Source: Pseudomonas sp. PIC25 (GTDB lineage: Bacteria > Pseudomonadota > Gammaproteobacteria > Pseudomonadales > Pseudomonadaceae). Taken from it: a DNA stretch of 64,000 nt. Both the position numbers and the translations under genes were made by a program. The notes under the pieces were generated by a model. That model was not told the DNA's origin. It searched no databases and saw only the letters and a list, made by a program, of their open reading frames with translations. The stretch lies in assembly GCF_002286785.1 (NCBI RefSeq), contig NZ_MUJY01000190.1:18554-82553 (forward strand), read 5' to 3'. Below, in pieces: positions 32,595-40,857 of this stretch; the stretch's first letter is position 1; the number at the start of each line of letters is the position of its first letter.

Positions 32595-34316
32595 TCAGGA
32601 CTCCTGAGTGACACGAATCACTTCCTCGAGGTTGGTGACCCCGGCCAGCGCCTTCAGGCAGCCGTCCTCGTACATGGTCAACATGCCCTCTTCGCGGGCG
32701 CAGAGCATCAGGCTGCCGGCGTCGGCGTGCTGAAGGATCAAGCGGCGCAGCGTATCGCTGAGGGTCAGCACCTCGATGATGGCGATGCGGCCGTGGTAGC
32801 CGGTGCCGTTGCAGATCGGGCAGCCACGGGCGTGGTAGAGCGTCACCGGCTGGCCGGCGGCGAACGCCTCCAGGCGCATCTCGCGGAGCATCTCCGGCAA
32901 CGGCTGATAGGGCTCGCGGCAGTGCACGCAGAGCTTGCGCACCAGGCGCTGGGCAAGCACGGCATTGAGGGTGGAGGTCAGCAGATAGTCCTCCACGCCC
33001 ATCTCCAGCAGGCGGGCGATGCTGCTCGGCGCGTCGTTGGTGTGCAGGGTGGAGAGCACCAGGTGGCCGGTCAGCGCCGACTGGATACAAATACGCGCGG
33101 TTTCCAGGTCGCGCATCTCGCCGACCATGATCACGTCCGGGTCCTGGCGGACGATGGCGCGCAGGGCGTTGGCGAAGGTCAGGCCGATGGCGGGCTTGAC
33201 CTGGATTTGGTTGACCCCTTCGAGCTGGTACTCCACCGGGTCTTCCACGGTGATCAGCTTGCTCTCGCTGGTGTTCAGGGTGTTCAGCGCGGTGTAGAGG
33301 GTGGTGGTCTTGCCGCTGCCGGTGGGCCCGGTGACCAGCAGCACCCCGTGGGGAATCCGCAGCACGCTGCGCAACCGTTGCAACGGCTGCTCGCTGAAGC
33401 CAAGGGCAGCAAAATCCAGTACCACGCTCTCGCGGTTGAGCAGGCGCAGCACCACGCTCTCGCCGTGCATGGTCGGCACCGTGGAGACGCGAATGTCCAA
33501 GTCGTTGCCCTGCACACGCATCTCGATGCGGCCATCCTGCGGCAGGCGCCGTTCGGCGATGTTCAGCCGCGCCATCAGCTTGATCCGCGAGATCACCGCC
33601 GGCGACAACTGCACCGGCGGCGCTTCGGTTTCCTGCAACACGCCGTCGATGCGATAGCGCACCTTCAGGCGGCTTTCGAAGGGCTCGACGTGGATATCCG
33701 AGGCGCGCCGCTCCACCGCGCGCTGGATGATCAGGTTGACCAGGCGGATGACCGGCGCCTCGCTGGCGCGGTCGCGCAGTTGCTCGACGTCCTCGACGCG
33801 GTCCTGCTCGGCCGGCTCGACCTTGGACAGGATATCGCCCATCTGGCTCTTGCCCTGCCCGTGGATACGTTCGATGGCGGCCTCGATCTCCGAGCCCAGG
33901 GCGACGCGCGGCGCGATCCGGCAACCCGCCGCCAGCGCCAGCGCCTCGCGGACGAAGCGGTCCTGCGGGTCGGCCATGGCCACCAGCAGCTCGCCGTCAT
34001 TGAGTTCCAGGGGCAGCGCCCGGCATTCCTTGAGGAAGCGATAAGACAAGCGCTCCCCCAGCAGCGGCGCCACCGGGAACTCCGCCGCATCCACCAGCGG
34101 CACACCCAGCAGCTCGGCCAGTTGCTGGGCGATATCGCGCTCGGAGACCAATCCGAGACGGTTGAGCAGCGTCGCCAGCGGCGGTCCATCGTCCTGCGCG
34201 GCCTGCATGCGTCGCACGCGGTTGTAATCCGCCTCCGACAAACGCCCGGCCCGGACCAGGGCGAGCCCGAGGTCGGACTGTTCCGTGGCGGGCACAATGT
34301 GCTCAGCGGCCATCAT
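32595..34316 (-). CDS. gspE: Type II secretion ATPase GspE
   Basis: A 573-residue hexameric secretion ATPase taken from the ATG at 34316. A 36-residue longer frame would run through an operator-like palindrome and reads as non-family sequence. The T2SSE_N domain (LGLALVRAGRLSEADYNRV) is near the N-terminus. Walker A is GPTGSGKTT, the Asp box is around VRYRIDGVLQE, and Walker B contains VIMVGEMRD. A four-Cys zinc finger lies at CVHC and CPIC near the end. It is the first gene of the operon and ends next to the gspF start. Confidence 0.95.
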   Translation of the reverse strand: MMAAEHIVPATEQSDLGLALVRAGRLSEADYNRVRRMQAAQDDGPPLATLLNRLGLVSERDIAQQLAELLGVPLVDAAEFPVAPLLGERLSYRFLKECRALPLELNDGELLVAMADPQDRFVREALALAAGCRIAPRVALGSEIEAAIERIHGQGKSQMGDILSKVEPAEQDRVEDVEQLRDRASEAPVIRLVNLIIQRAVERRASDIHVEPFESRLKVRYRIDGVLQETEAPPVQLSPAVISRIKLMARLNIAERRLPQDGRIEMRVQGNDLDIRVSTVPTMHGESVVLRLLNRESVVLDFAALGFSEQPLQRLRSVLRIPHGVLLVTGPTGSGKTTTLYTALNTLNTSESKLITVEDPVEYQLEGVNQIQVKPAIGLTFANALRAIVRQDPDVIMVGEMRDLETARICIQSALTGHLVLSTLHTNDAPSSIARLLEMGVEDYLLTSTLNAVLAQRLVRKLCVHCREPYQPLPEMLREMRLEAFAAGQPVTLYHARGCPICNGTGYHGRIAIIEVLTLSDTLRRLILQHADAGSLMLCAREEGMLTMYEDGCLKALAGVTNLEEVIRVTQES

Positions 34317-34769
34317 CGTCAGTGTGCCTCGGGTGTCGGCCTGTAAGCGCGGTTGTCTCACCGTCGAAACACCCTTAGAAACTGTAGGGAAACTGATATC
34401 ACTATAGTTTCCCCGCGCCAGCATTCCGGCCAGGCGACGAACGTAACGATGGTGTGGTTTTGTCCGTTATTTGGCGTCAGAAGGTGATCGGATCGCAGCA
34501 GGTTGGCGGTGTTCGATCTATGGGTGGGTTGGTGCTTTTCGGGGTGATTTCATCCGAGAGTGATGGCATATCAAGGGGGGGTTGTGGATTGGATTGTTTC
34601 CTCCGCCTCCTCTCCGCAAAGGGGCGAGGGAGCGGTCCGGGTGGGTTCGCAAGTCCATGCGAACATCAAAGCAGTGGCGAATCGCGAGGCAACGCCATGC
34701 AGGGACGGTCCCCTCTACTCATTTGGGAGAGGCTGAGGGGCGGACTCAAGCCCACCCCGCCTCAACGCT
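34317..34769. other. gspE promoter region and repeat-bearing spacer
   Basis: It holds the GGGAAACT palindrome upstream of gspE and, at 34711-34741, a degraded CCCCTCT/GGGAGAGG repeat like the one at 19979. The GT-rich stretch 34440-34600 has no gene-like codon use on either strand. The exporter genes on the other side end at 34770, so this spacer also carries their terminator region, although no clear hairpin with a T-run is seen. Confidence 0.5.
34387..34413. promoter_or_regulatory. Operator-like palindrome upstream of gspE
   Basis: GGGAAACT (34387-34394) and AGTTTCCC (34406-34413) form a perfect 8-bp inverted repeat with an 11-bp AT-rich centre, ending about 70 bp before the gspE start. 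Centre-to-centre spacing of 19 bp suits a dimeric DNA-binding protein. No second copy was found near the protease or DUF11 gene. Confidence 0.5.
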
Positions 34770-35969
34770 TCACTCATCCCTCAACGCCTCCACCGGATGC
34801 AACCGTGCCGCCCGCCGCGCCGGGGCCAGGCCGGCGAGGATGCCGATCAGCGCCGACAACACCAGCGCCAGGAGCAGAAACAGCGGTTGCAGACTGAGCG
34901 GCAACGCCGGCACGCCCAGGTGCAGGGCGAGCAGCAGCAGGCCCATCGCGCCCAAGCCGAGCACGCCGCCAGCCAGGGACAGCAGGGTCGCTTCGGCGAG
35001 GAACAGCCCGAGCACCTGCCTTGGGCTCGCGCCGATGGCGCGCAACAGGCCGATCTCGGCGGTGCGCTCGCCAACGGTGGTGGTCATGATGGTGAGGATG
35101 CCCACCGCCCCCACCAGCAGGGAGATGCCGCCAAGGGCGCCGATGGCGATGGTCAGGGTGCCGAGGATGCGGTTCAGGCTGCCGAGCATGTCGTCCTGGG
35201 TGGTGAGGTTGAAATCCTCTTCGCCATGCCGCTCGATCAGCAGCCGGCGAATGCGCTCGGCCATCTGTGCCGAACCGATGCCGGCGTTGAACACCACGTC
35301 GATTTCCATCAGCCCCTCGCGGTTGAACAGGCTCTGCGCCCAGTCCACCGGGATGTAGGCGATGTCGTCGAGGTCGAAGCCGAGCAACTGACCCTTCTTC
35401 TCCATTACGCCGATCACCCGGAAGCGCGTGCCGCCGACCCGCACCAGCTCGCCCAGTGGGTTTTCCTCGCCGAACAGCTCGGTGCGCAGCTTGTGGCCCA
35501 GCACCACGTAGGGCGGCGAGCGGCCGTCGCGGGCCGGCGGGAGGAACTGCCCGAGCGCCAGCTTGAAGCGCCAGGCCTCGGCCAACTGGTGGCCGCCGCC
35601 AATGACATCGCTGCGCCGGCTGAGCTGGCCGAACTGGACGTCGCCGCTGCCCTGAATGATCGGCACCACCGCCTCGACATGGCCGAGCCGGCGCAAGGCA
35701 TCGGCGTCGGCGATGCTCAGCGGACGCACGCTGCTGAGTAGGCCGCCGAGTCCACCGGTCTGGGTCCTGCCCGGATGGATGGCGACGATGCGTGTGCCGA
35801 ACTGGGAGAAGTTGTCCAGCACATAGCTACGCAGCCCCTCGCCTATCGCCGTGAGCAGCGCTACCGCCGCGATGCCGATAGCCACGCCGAGCAACGTCAG
35901 GATGCTACGCAGCGGGCGGCTGACCAGCGCCGACGCAGTGAGCCGGAAGCCATCCTCCCAGCGCATCAT
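34770..35969 (-). CDS. MacB-type FtsX-like ABC permease 1
   Basis: A 399-residue permease from the ATG at 35969 (MMRWEDGFRLTASAL). A frame 28 codons longer starts with non-family sequence. The first membrane segment is SILTLLGVAIGIAAVALLTAIGEG. A large MacB-type periplasmic domain follows (IVAIHPGRTQTGGLGG, RVGGTRFRVIGVMEKKGQ). Three C-terminal segments start with the FtsX signature ERTAEIGLLRAIGASPRQVLGLFLAEA. It probably pairs with the second permease to make a heterodimeric mechanotransmission exporter. Confidence 0.88.
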   Translation of the reverse strand: MMRWEDGFRLTASALVSRPLRSILTLLGVAIGIAAVALLTAIGEGLRSYVLDNFSQFGTRIVAIHPGRTQTGGLGGLLSSVRPLSIADADALRRLGHVEAVVPIIQGSGDVQFGQLSRRSDVIGGGHQLAEAWRFKLALGQFLPPARDGRSPPYVVLGHKLRTELFGEENPLGELVRVGGTRFRVIGVMEKKGQLLGFDLDDIAYIPVDWAQSLFNREGLMEIDVVFNAGIGSAQMAERIRRLLIERHGEEDFNLTTQDDMLGSLNRILGTLTIAIGALGGISLLVGAVGILTIMTTTVGERTAEIGLLRAIGASPRQVLGLFLAEATLLSLAGGVLGLGAMGLLLLALHLGVPALPLSLQPLFLLLALVLSALIGILAGLAPARRAARLHPVEALRDE

Positions 35970-36015
35970 GGCCTTACCGCCCCCACCGTTCAGCGACACG
36001 CCGCACCTGCTCTTC

Positions 36016-36136
36016 GTAGGCGCCCGCTTGCTGGCGAGCAGCTTCGCGAGCAACGCGCGCGCCTACAAGAGCACGCCGGGTACCAATCCTTCGGACAACC
36101 CCGCCCGTAGCCCGGATAAGCGCAGCGCTATCCGGG
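36016..36136. repeat. Two REP-type palindromes between the permease genes
   Basis: GTAGGCGC and GCGCCTAC bound 36016-36066. CCCGGATA and TATCCGGG bound 36111-36136 around a GCGCAGCGC core. Both are common Pseudomonas intergenic palindromes. They occupy a 219-bp gap in an otherwise overlapping operon. Confidence 0.75.
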
Positions 36137-36188
36137 AAAGGCCAGGCACATCGAGCCCTGCCCGTTCCTATAAAGAAGAAGGTATTCA

Positions 36189-37400
36189 TCAACGCGCCCC
36201 CGCCGGTCGCAGCGCTACCACCGGCTCCAACTTCGCCGCGCGGCTGGCCGGCAGCCAGGCGAACAACAGCGCGGTGAACAACGCCAGCAGCACCGCACTG
36301 ACCCGCGCCCAGAGCGGCGCATGCAGCGGCAGGCCCCAGGCCTGGCGGCCGAGCCAGAGCAGCGCTTCGCCGAGCAGCAGTCCCGCCAGCGCACCGCTGA
36401 GGGCGAGCAGCGCCGCCTCGCCGAGAAACAGCAGCCGCACCTGCCCGGCCGTGGCGCCGATGGCCTTGAGCAGGCCGATCTCCGCCGTGCGCTGGCTCAC
36501 CGCGATCCAGGTGACGTTCATGATCAGGATGCCCGCCACCAGCAGGCTGATGGCGGCGATCCCGGCCACCGCCAGGGTCAGCGCGGCGAGGATGTCGTCG
36601 AAGGCGGCGAGCATACTGTCCTGGCTGATCACGGTGATATCTTCCTTGCCTTCGTGGCGCTCCTTGATCGTCGCCAGGATCTGCCGCTTGCCGCTCTCGA
36701 CGAAGGCCGGCCCGCGCACCTCGGCGAATACCCGGAACAGCCCTTCGCGGTTGAACAGCGCCTGGGCGTTGGCCAAGGGAATGATGAGCATCTCGCCGAA
36801 GTCCATGCCCAACGACTCGCCGCGCTCGCTGAGCACGCCGACCACGCGGAAACGCCGGTCGCCGGCGCGCAGCCATTCGCCGAGGGCCTGGCGGTCACCG
36901 AACAGCTCGCGCTTGAGCTTGCCGCCGATCACGCAGACCGACTCCGCCCGGCCCATCTCCATCGCCGGCAGCGGCTGGCCCTGGGCGACGTCGAGCTGGC
37001 GGATGGCGAAGAAATCATGGGTGGTGCCCATGGTGAAGGCTTCACGGTTGCGGTTGCCGACCACCACTTCCATCTGCCCGGCCTGCAACGGCGCGACCCG
37101 GCGAATGCCGGGCAGGCGGGCGATGGCCTCGGCGTCCTGGATGCTCAGATCGCGAGGCGCCAGGCCGGTGATCGGCGGCATGCCGCCGGTGGTTTCCTTG
37201 CGTCCGGGCAGTATGATCAGCGTATTGCGCCCGAGCACGGAGAACTCGCCGAGCACGAAGGTCCGTGCGCCTTCGCCGAGGCCGGTGAGCAGGTTCACTG
37301 CGATCACACCGATGCCCACCGCCAGCAGTAGCATCAGGCTGCGCGAACGGTGCCCGCGCAGGCCGCCGAGGCAGAACGCAAAGACATCAGCCGCGCGCAT
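36189..37400 (-). CDS. MacB-type FtsX-like ABC permease 2
   Basis: A 403-residue permease. The N-terminal segment SLMLLLAVGIGVIAVNLLTGLGEG is followed by a MacB-type periplasmic domain (NTLIILPGRKETTGG, RAGDRRFRVVGVLSERGES). Three C-terminal segments follow QRTAEIGLLKAIGATAGQVRLLFLGEA. It is homologous to permease 1 in layout but clearly diverged. It overlaps the ATPase gene by 14 bp. Confidence 0.88.
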   Translation of the reverse strand: MRAADVFAFCLGGLRGHRSRSLMLLLAVGIGVIAVNLLTGLGEGARTFVLGEFSVLGRNTLIILPGRKETTGGMPPITGLAPRDLSIQDAEAIARLPGIRRVAPLQAGQMEVVVGNRNREAFTMGTTHDFFAIRQLDVAQGQPLPAMEMGRAESVCVIGGKLKRELFGDRQALGEWLRAGDRRFRVVGVLSERGESLGMDFGEMLIIPLANAQALFNREGLFRVFAEVRGPAFVESGKRQILATIKERHEGKEDITVISQDSMLAAFDDILAALTLAVAGIAAISLLVAGILIMNVTWIAVSQRTAEIGLLKAIGATAGQVRLLFLGEAALLALSGALAGLLLGEALLWLGRQAWGLPLHAPLWARVSAVLLALFTALLFAWLPASRAAKLEPVVALRPAGAR

Positions 37401-38082
37401 CGCACCGCTCCCGCTGGATATCTTCGATGATCCGGCCGTCGCGCATGTTCAACTGGCGCGCCGCGCGCTGGCCGAGGGATGGATCGTGGGTCACCACGAT
37501 CAGGGTCAGGCCCTCGCCGTTCAGCTCTTCCAGCAAGGCCACCACCTCGGCGCCGGAGCGGCTATCGAGGTTGCCGGTGGGCTCGTCGGCGAGCAGCAGC
37601 GAGGGCTGCATGATCATCGCCCGGGCAATCGCCACCCGCTGGCGCTGGCCGCCGGACAGCTCGCCCGGCCGGTGGGCAATGCGGTCGCCGAGGCCGAGCC
37701 GCTCGACCAACGCGCTGCTGCGCCGACGCCGCTCGGCGGGGTCGATGCCGGCCAGCAGCATCGGCAACTCGATGTTTTCCAGCGCGGTCAGACGCGGGAT
37801 CAGGTGGTAGGACTGGAAGATGAAGCCGATCAACCGGCTGCGCAGCTCGGCCCGGCGCCCCTCGCTGAGCCCGGCGGTGGCCTCTCCCTGCAGCCAGTAT
37901 TCGCCGGCGTCCGGCGCGTCCAGCAGGCCGAGCACGTTGAGCAGGGTCGACTTGCCGGAACCGGACGGCCCCATGACCGCCACGTAGTCGCCCGCCGCCA
38001 CGTCCAGGTCGACATCGTCCAACCCCATCACCCGTTGCTCGCCGAGCTGGAAGCAGCGGGTCACGCCGCGCAGACGGATCAT
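37387..38082 (-). CDS. MacB/LolD-type ABC ATPase
   Basis: A 231-residue cytoplasmic ABC ATPase. Walker A is GPSGSGKST, the Q-loop region is FIFQSYHLIPRLTALENIELPML, the signature is LSGGQRQRVAIARA, Walker B is LLLADEPTGNLDS, and the H-loop is LIVVTHDP. It powers the two separate FtsX-type permeases, whereas MacB proper has ATPase and permease in one chain. It overlaps the adaptor gene by 4 bp. Confidence 0.93.
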   Translation of the reverse strand: MIRLRGVTRCFQLGEQRVMGLDDVDLDVAAGDYVAVMGPSGSGKSTLLNVLGLLDAPDAGEYWLQGEATAGLSEGRRAELRSRLIGFIFQSYHLIPRLTALENIELPMLLAGIDPAERRRRSSALVERLGLGDRIAHRPGELSGGQRQRVAIARAMIMQPSLLLADEPTGNLDSRSGAEVVALLEELNGEGLTLIVVTHDPSLGQRAARQLNMRDGRIIEDIQRERCDARG

Positions 38083-39230
38083 CGCGGCCGCTCCCCGGCG
38101 TCCTCCGCAATCACCTTCACGCCATCCTCGACGCCTTCCTGGTCGAGGCTGGAGAGGATGCGCACGCCCGGTTCCAGACCGGCGGTCACCTCGGTCCAGC
38201 GCCAGTTGGCCAGGCCGGTTTCCACCGATACTTCGCGCAACACGCCGTCAGCCGGCTCGTAGCGCAGCACCTTGCGCCCTTCCAGCAGGGTCTCGGTGGG
38301 GATGCGCAGGGCGTCGGGCTTCTGCTCGAGGAGGATTTCCACGTCGGCGCTGTAGCCGGTGAGCAGGGCCACGTCCGTCGGCGGTTGGTCGAAGCGCACT
38401 TCCACGTCCACGGTGCGCGCCTGCTTTTCCAGGTCGCGGACGAAGGGCGCGATGCGGCTCACCTTGCCGTCGAAATGGCGCCCGCGGAACGCATCCAGGC
38501 TGATCCGCACCGGCATGCCGAGGCGCACGCGGGCGGCGTCCACCTCGTCGACGGGCGCTTCCACATACAGGCAACTGTCGTCGATCAGGTCGATGGCCGG
38601 CGGGGTCGGGATGCCCGGCGGCGACGGCGTGACGAACTCCCCCACCTCGCCGTTGATCTCGGCGACGATACCGTCGAAGGGCGCGCGCAGCACCGTCTGG
38701 TCGAACAGGGAGCGCTGCAAGGCCAGGCTCGCCTCGGCCTCGCGGATCAACACATCGCTGGCGGCGCAGGCCAATTGCGAGAGACGCGCCTTGGTCTCGG
38801 CCTGGTCGAGACGGTCGGCGGCGGCCAGCTTTCGCTCGGCCAGATGACGCAGGCGCTGCAGGTCGCGCTTGTCCAGGCTGGCCTGGTGACAGCGCTGCTC
38901 GCGGTTGTTGCGCTGGGCATCGAGGCGCGCCTCGGCCTCGCGTACCCGGGCCTGCTGCTCGTCCTGCCGCAGGTGCATCAGGACGTCGCCGGTGGCGACC
39001 CGCTGCCCTTCATCCACCCGCCGCTCGGTCACCTGGCCGCCGAGGTTGAAGGACAGGTGCGTGCGCCGGCAGGGCTTGAGCGTGCCGGCGCGGGTGTTGG
39101 CGACCAGGGTTTCCACCGCGCCCCGCTCCACCTCGGCGAGCCGCACAGTCAAGGGTTGCGGCCGCTGCCACCACCAGATCAGTGCGCCGAGTAGCAGAGA
39201 AAGTGTGACGACGATCAGCAACTTGCGCAT
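38079..39230 (-). CDS. MacA/HlyD-type periplasmic adaptor
   Basis: A 383-residue membrane-fusion protein from the ATG at 39230, with GGAG 6 nt upstream; a start four codons earlier lacks a site. The N-terminal anchor is LLIVVTLSLLLGALIWWW. A lipoyl half-motif (GQRVATGDVLMHLRQDEQQAR) and its partner (VLRAPFDGIVAEINGEVGEFV) flank an alpha-helical hairpin with Cys residues. A beta-barrel domain follows. It should connect the ABC permeases to an outer-membrane channel; no TolC-type gene is in the window. Confidence 0.9.
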   Translation of the reverse strand: MRKLLIVVTLSLLLGALIWWWQRPQPLTVRLAEVERGAVETLVANTRAGTLKPCRRTHLSFNLGGQVTERRVDEGQRVATGDVLMHLRQDEQQARVREAEARLDAQRNNREQRCHQASLDKRDLQRLRHLAERKLAAADRLDQAETKARLSQLACAASDVLIREAEASLALQRSLFDQTVLRAPFDGIVAEINGEVGEFVTPSPPGIPTPPAIDLIDDSCLYVEAPVDEVDAARVRLGMPVRISLDAFRGRHFDGKVSRIAPFVRDLEKQARTVDVEVRFDQPPTDVALLTGYSADVEILLEQKPDALRIPTETLLEGRKVLRYEPADGVLREVSVETGLANWRWTEVTAGLEPGVRILSSLDQEGVEDGVKVIAEDAGERPR

Positions 39231-39330
39231 TCGCGGCTCCATCCGTCAGCAGAAAACTAATGGTAGGTGTCGATCAGAATCACGGCCAACCTGTCCAAGC
39301 GGGCATTGGCCTTTATCGTCATCCCGTTTC

Positions 39331-39475
39331 TAGGCTCTGTACGAAAAGTGCCTGCGCTCGGTGATGCGTCGTTAAAAATCGGTTCGGAATGCTCATTTAC
39401 AACTTGTAAACTCCGCTTCCTCACCGATTTTTGCCTAGCCTGACCTTCGCTCGACGACTTTTCGTACAGACCCTA
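39331..39475. mobile_element. MITE-like palindromic element B
   Basis: The ends are TAGGCTCTGTACGAAAAGT on the left and, as reverse complement, TAGGGTCTGTACGAAAAGT on the right, bounding 145 bp with no coding capacity. A TA dinucleotide at both tips could be a target duplication. The centre (CGTTAAAAA, AATGCTC, TTTACAACTTGTAAACT, CGCTTCCTC) matches the core of the element at 14579-14714. It lies between the exporter genes and the divergent mutarotase gene. Confidence 0.65.
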
Positions 39476-39507
39476 ATGCGCTCATTACCCAGCAAGGAGT
39501 CCTCGCC

Positions 39508-40425
39508 ATGAACCCCTCCCGCACATCCCCGCAGATCGAGCGGGTCGAGATGGACGAACTGGTCTGCTGGCGCGTCCGCACCGACGCCGCCGAGCTGCTG
39601 GTCGCCCAGCAGGGCGCGCAGGTCCTAAGCTACCAGCGCGATGGCCAGCCGCCGTTGATCTGGCTCAGTGAGCAGGCCGGCTTCAGAAAGGGCCAGTCGG
39701 TACGCGGCGGCATCCCGGTGTGCTGGCCCTGGTTCGGCGACCTGGCGCGCAATCCCCTGGCCGTCCAGGCGATGCGCCGCAGCGAGCAACCGGCCCCGGC
39801 CCACGGCGAAGTCCGCGGGCTGGACTGGGAACTGCTCGGCGCCAATGCGGAAGAGGGCGCGGTGCGCCTGGAGTTCGCCTTCATCCAGCCGGAAGGCGGC
39901 CTGCCGGATTGGCCGCATCCGGTCGCCCTGACGCTCGCCATCCAGCTCGACGAACGCCTGACCCTCACCTTGACCAGTCACAACCAGGGCAACATGCCGG
40001 TGTCCCTGACCCAGGCGCTGCACAGCTACTTCGCAGTCAGCGACATCCACCAGGTGCGCGTCGAGGGGCTGACCGGCAAGCGCTATATCGAAACCCTGGA
40101 GAACTGGCAGGAGCGCCACCAGGACAGCGACCTGCGCTTCACCGGCGAGACCGACCGCATCTATCTGGACACGCCGGCGCGGATCGCCATCCTCGATCCG
40201 GGCTGGCAGCGCAGCATCCAGCTCGAAGCCAGCGGCTCGCACTCGGCGGTGGTGTGGAACCCGTGGATCGACAAGGCGCGGCGGCTTTCCCAGTTCGCCG
40301 ACGATGCCTGGCAACGGATGCTCTGCATCGAAACGGCCAACCTGCTGGACGACGCCGTGCACCTGGCGCCTGGCGAACGCCACAGCCTGACCGTCAGCCT
40401 CTGGTCCGAAGCCCTCGCGAACTGA
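39508..40425 (+). CDS. Glucose-6-phosphate 1-epimerase-like mutarotase (YeaD family)
   Basis: A 305-residue cytoplasmic enzyme of the aldose-1-epimerase fold. Family motifs are IRGGIPVCWPWFG-type RGGIPVCWPWFG near residue 70, AHGEVRGLDWELL, the LTQALHSYFAVSDI catalytic-His region, and WNPWIDKARRLSQFADD near 255. It interconverts anomers of hexose-6-phosphates. AAGGAG lies 8 nt upstream. A terminator separates it from the T6SS. Confidence 0.9.
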   Translation: MNPSRTSPQIERVEMDELVCWRVRTDAAELLVAQQGAQVLSYQRDGQPPLIWLSEQAGFRKGQSVRGGIPVCWPWFGDLARNPLAVQAMRRSEQPAPAHGEVRGLDWELLGANAEEGAVRLEFAFIQPEGGLPDWPHPVALTLAIQLDERLTLTLTSHNQGNMPVSLTQALHSYFAVSDIHQVRVEGLTGKRYIETLENWQERHQDSDLRFTGETDRIYLDTPARIAILDPGWQRSIQLEASGSHSAVVWNPWIDKARRLSQFADDAWQRMLCIETANLLDDAVHLAPGERHSLTVSLWSEALAN

Positions 40426-40435
40426 TATCACTCTC

Positions 40436-40467
40436 ACCGGCCTGCCTGGCGAAGCGGGCCGGTTTTC
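40436..40467 (+). terminator. Rho-independent terminator after the mutarotase gene
   Basis: ACCGGCC (40436-40442) pairs with GGCCGGT (40457-40463), followed by TTT. The loop is 14 nt. Confidence 0.7.
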
Positions 40468-40735
40468 GCCGCATAGTCTTTACAAGTTCCTTACATATAT
40501 TTCGAACTTGAAACAGATAATAGCAATTGGCTAGCAAGCCATTGCTTACATGCAAATCGCTTATTTCCTACACGTTTCTTAGGCGATCTCAGGATTGTTC
40601 TCATTCGATTTTATTTATTGAGAACTTCTTCACTGAGAAATTGTCTGCCCAACCCACTTATTGTTACCCAATTCACATTTTGATGGGTTGCCGGCACGTT
40701 GCCATGCGTCTAGGATGCCGCTCCCATAAGGATTA

Positions 40736-40778
40736 TGCGCAACTTGTTGCACACGACAGTTGCGCAAAAAGTTGCGCA
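40736..40778. promoter_or_regulatory. GTTGCGCA repeat array upstream of tssA
   Basis: TGCGCAAC (40736) and GTTGCACA (40746) form an inverted pair with a 2-bp centre. They are followed by direct copies of GTTGCGCA at 40759 and 40771, 12-13 bp apart. Four related 8-mers in 43 bp, about 80-120 bp before the tssA start codon, look like an operator array. The cognate regulator is unknown. Confidence 0.55.
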
Positions 40779-40857
40779 GTTCGCTCTTCCGCTTCGTTGT
40801 AACGGTAATTAAAAGAAGCGTGGCAAGAGTGACGAATTAACTTTTTCGAGTCACGGA

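Larger units (their letters stand above)
40426..40857 (+). other. Upstream region of the T6SS operon
   Basis: This 432-bp AT-rich non-coding stretch is the likely promoter region of tssA. Besides the mutarotase terminator and the GTTGCGCA array, it holds ATTTTATTTATTG-type AT-rich blocks. I found no correctly spaced GG-N10-GC site on the tssA strand and only a poor Fur-box match (GATAATAGCAAT near 40515). Confidence 0.5.

Noticed and set aside
34317..34424. 36-residue N-terminal extension of GspE
   Set aside because: It would put the GGGAAACT palindrome inside the coding region and adds residues unlike any GspE. No ribosome-binding site was seen.
40510..40535. Fur box upstream of tssA
   Set aside because: GATAAT is followed by a poor match (about 9 of 19 positions), too weak to claim although H2-type systems are known to be iron-regulated.
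40680..40720. Sigma-54 promoter before tssA (GGCAC-GTTGC-like)
   Set aside because: On the tssA strand the GG and GC doublets are 11 rather than 10 bases apart. The only correctly spaced pair (GGCAACGTGCCGGC) is on the opposite strand, pointing away.
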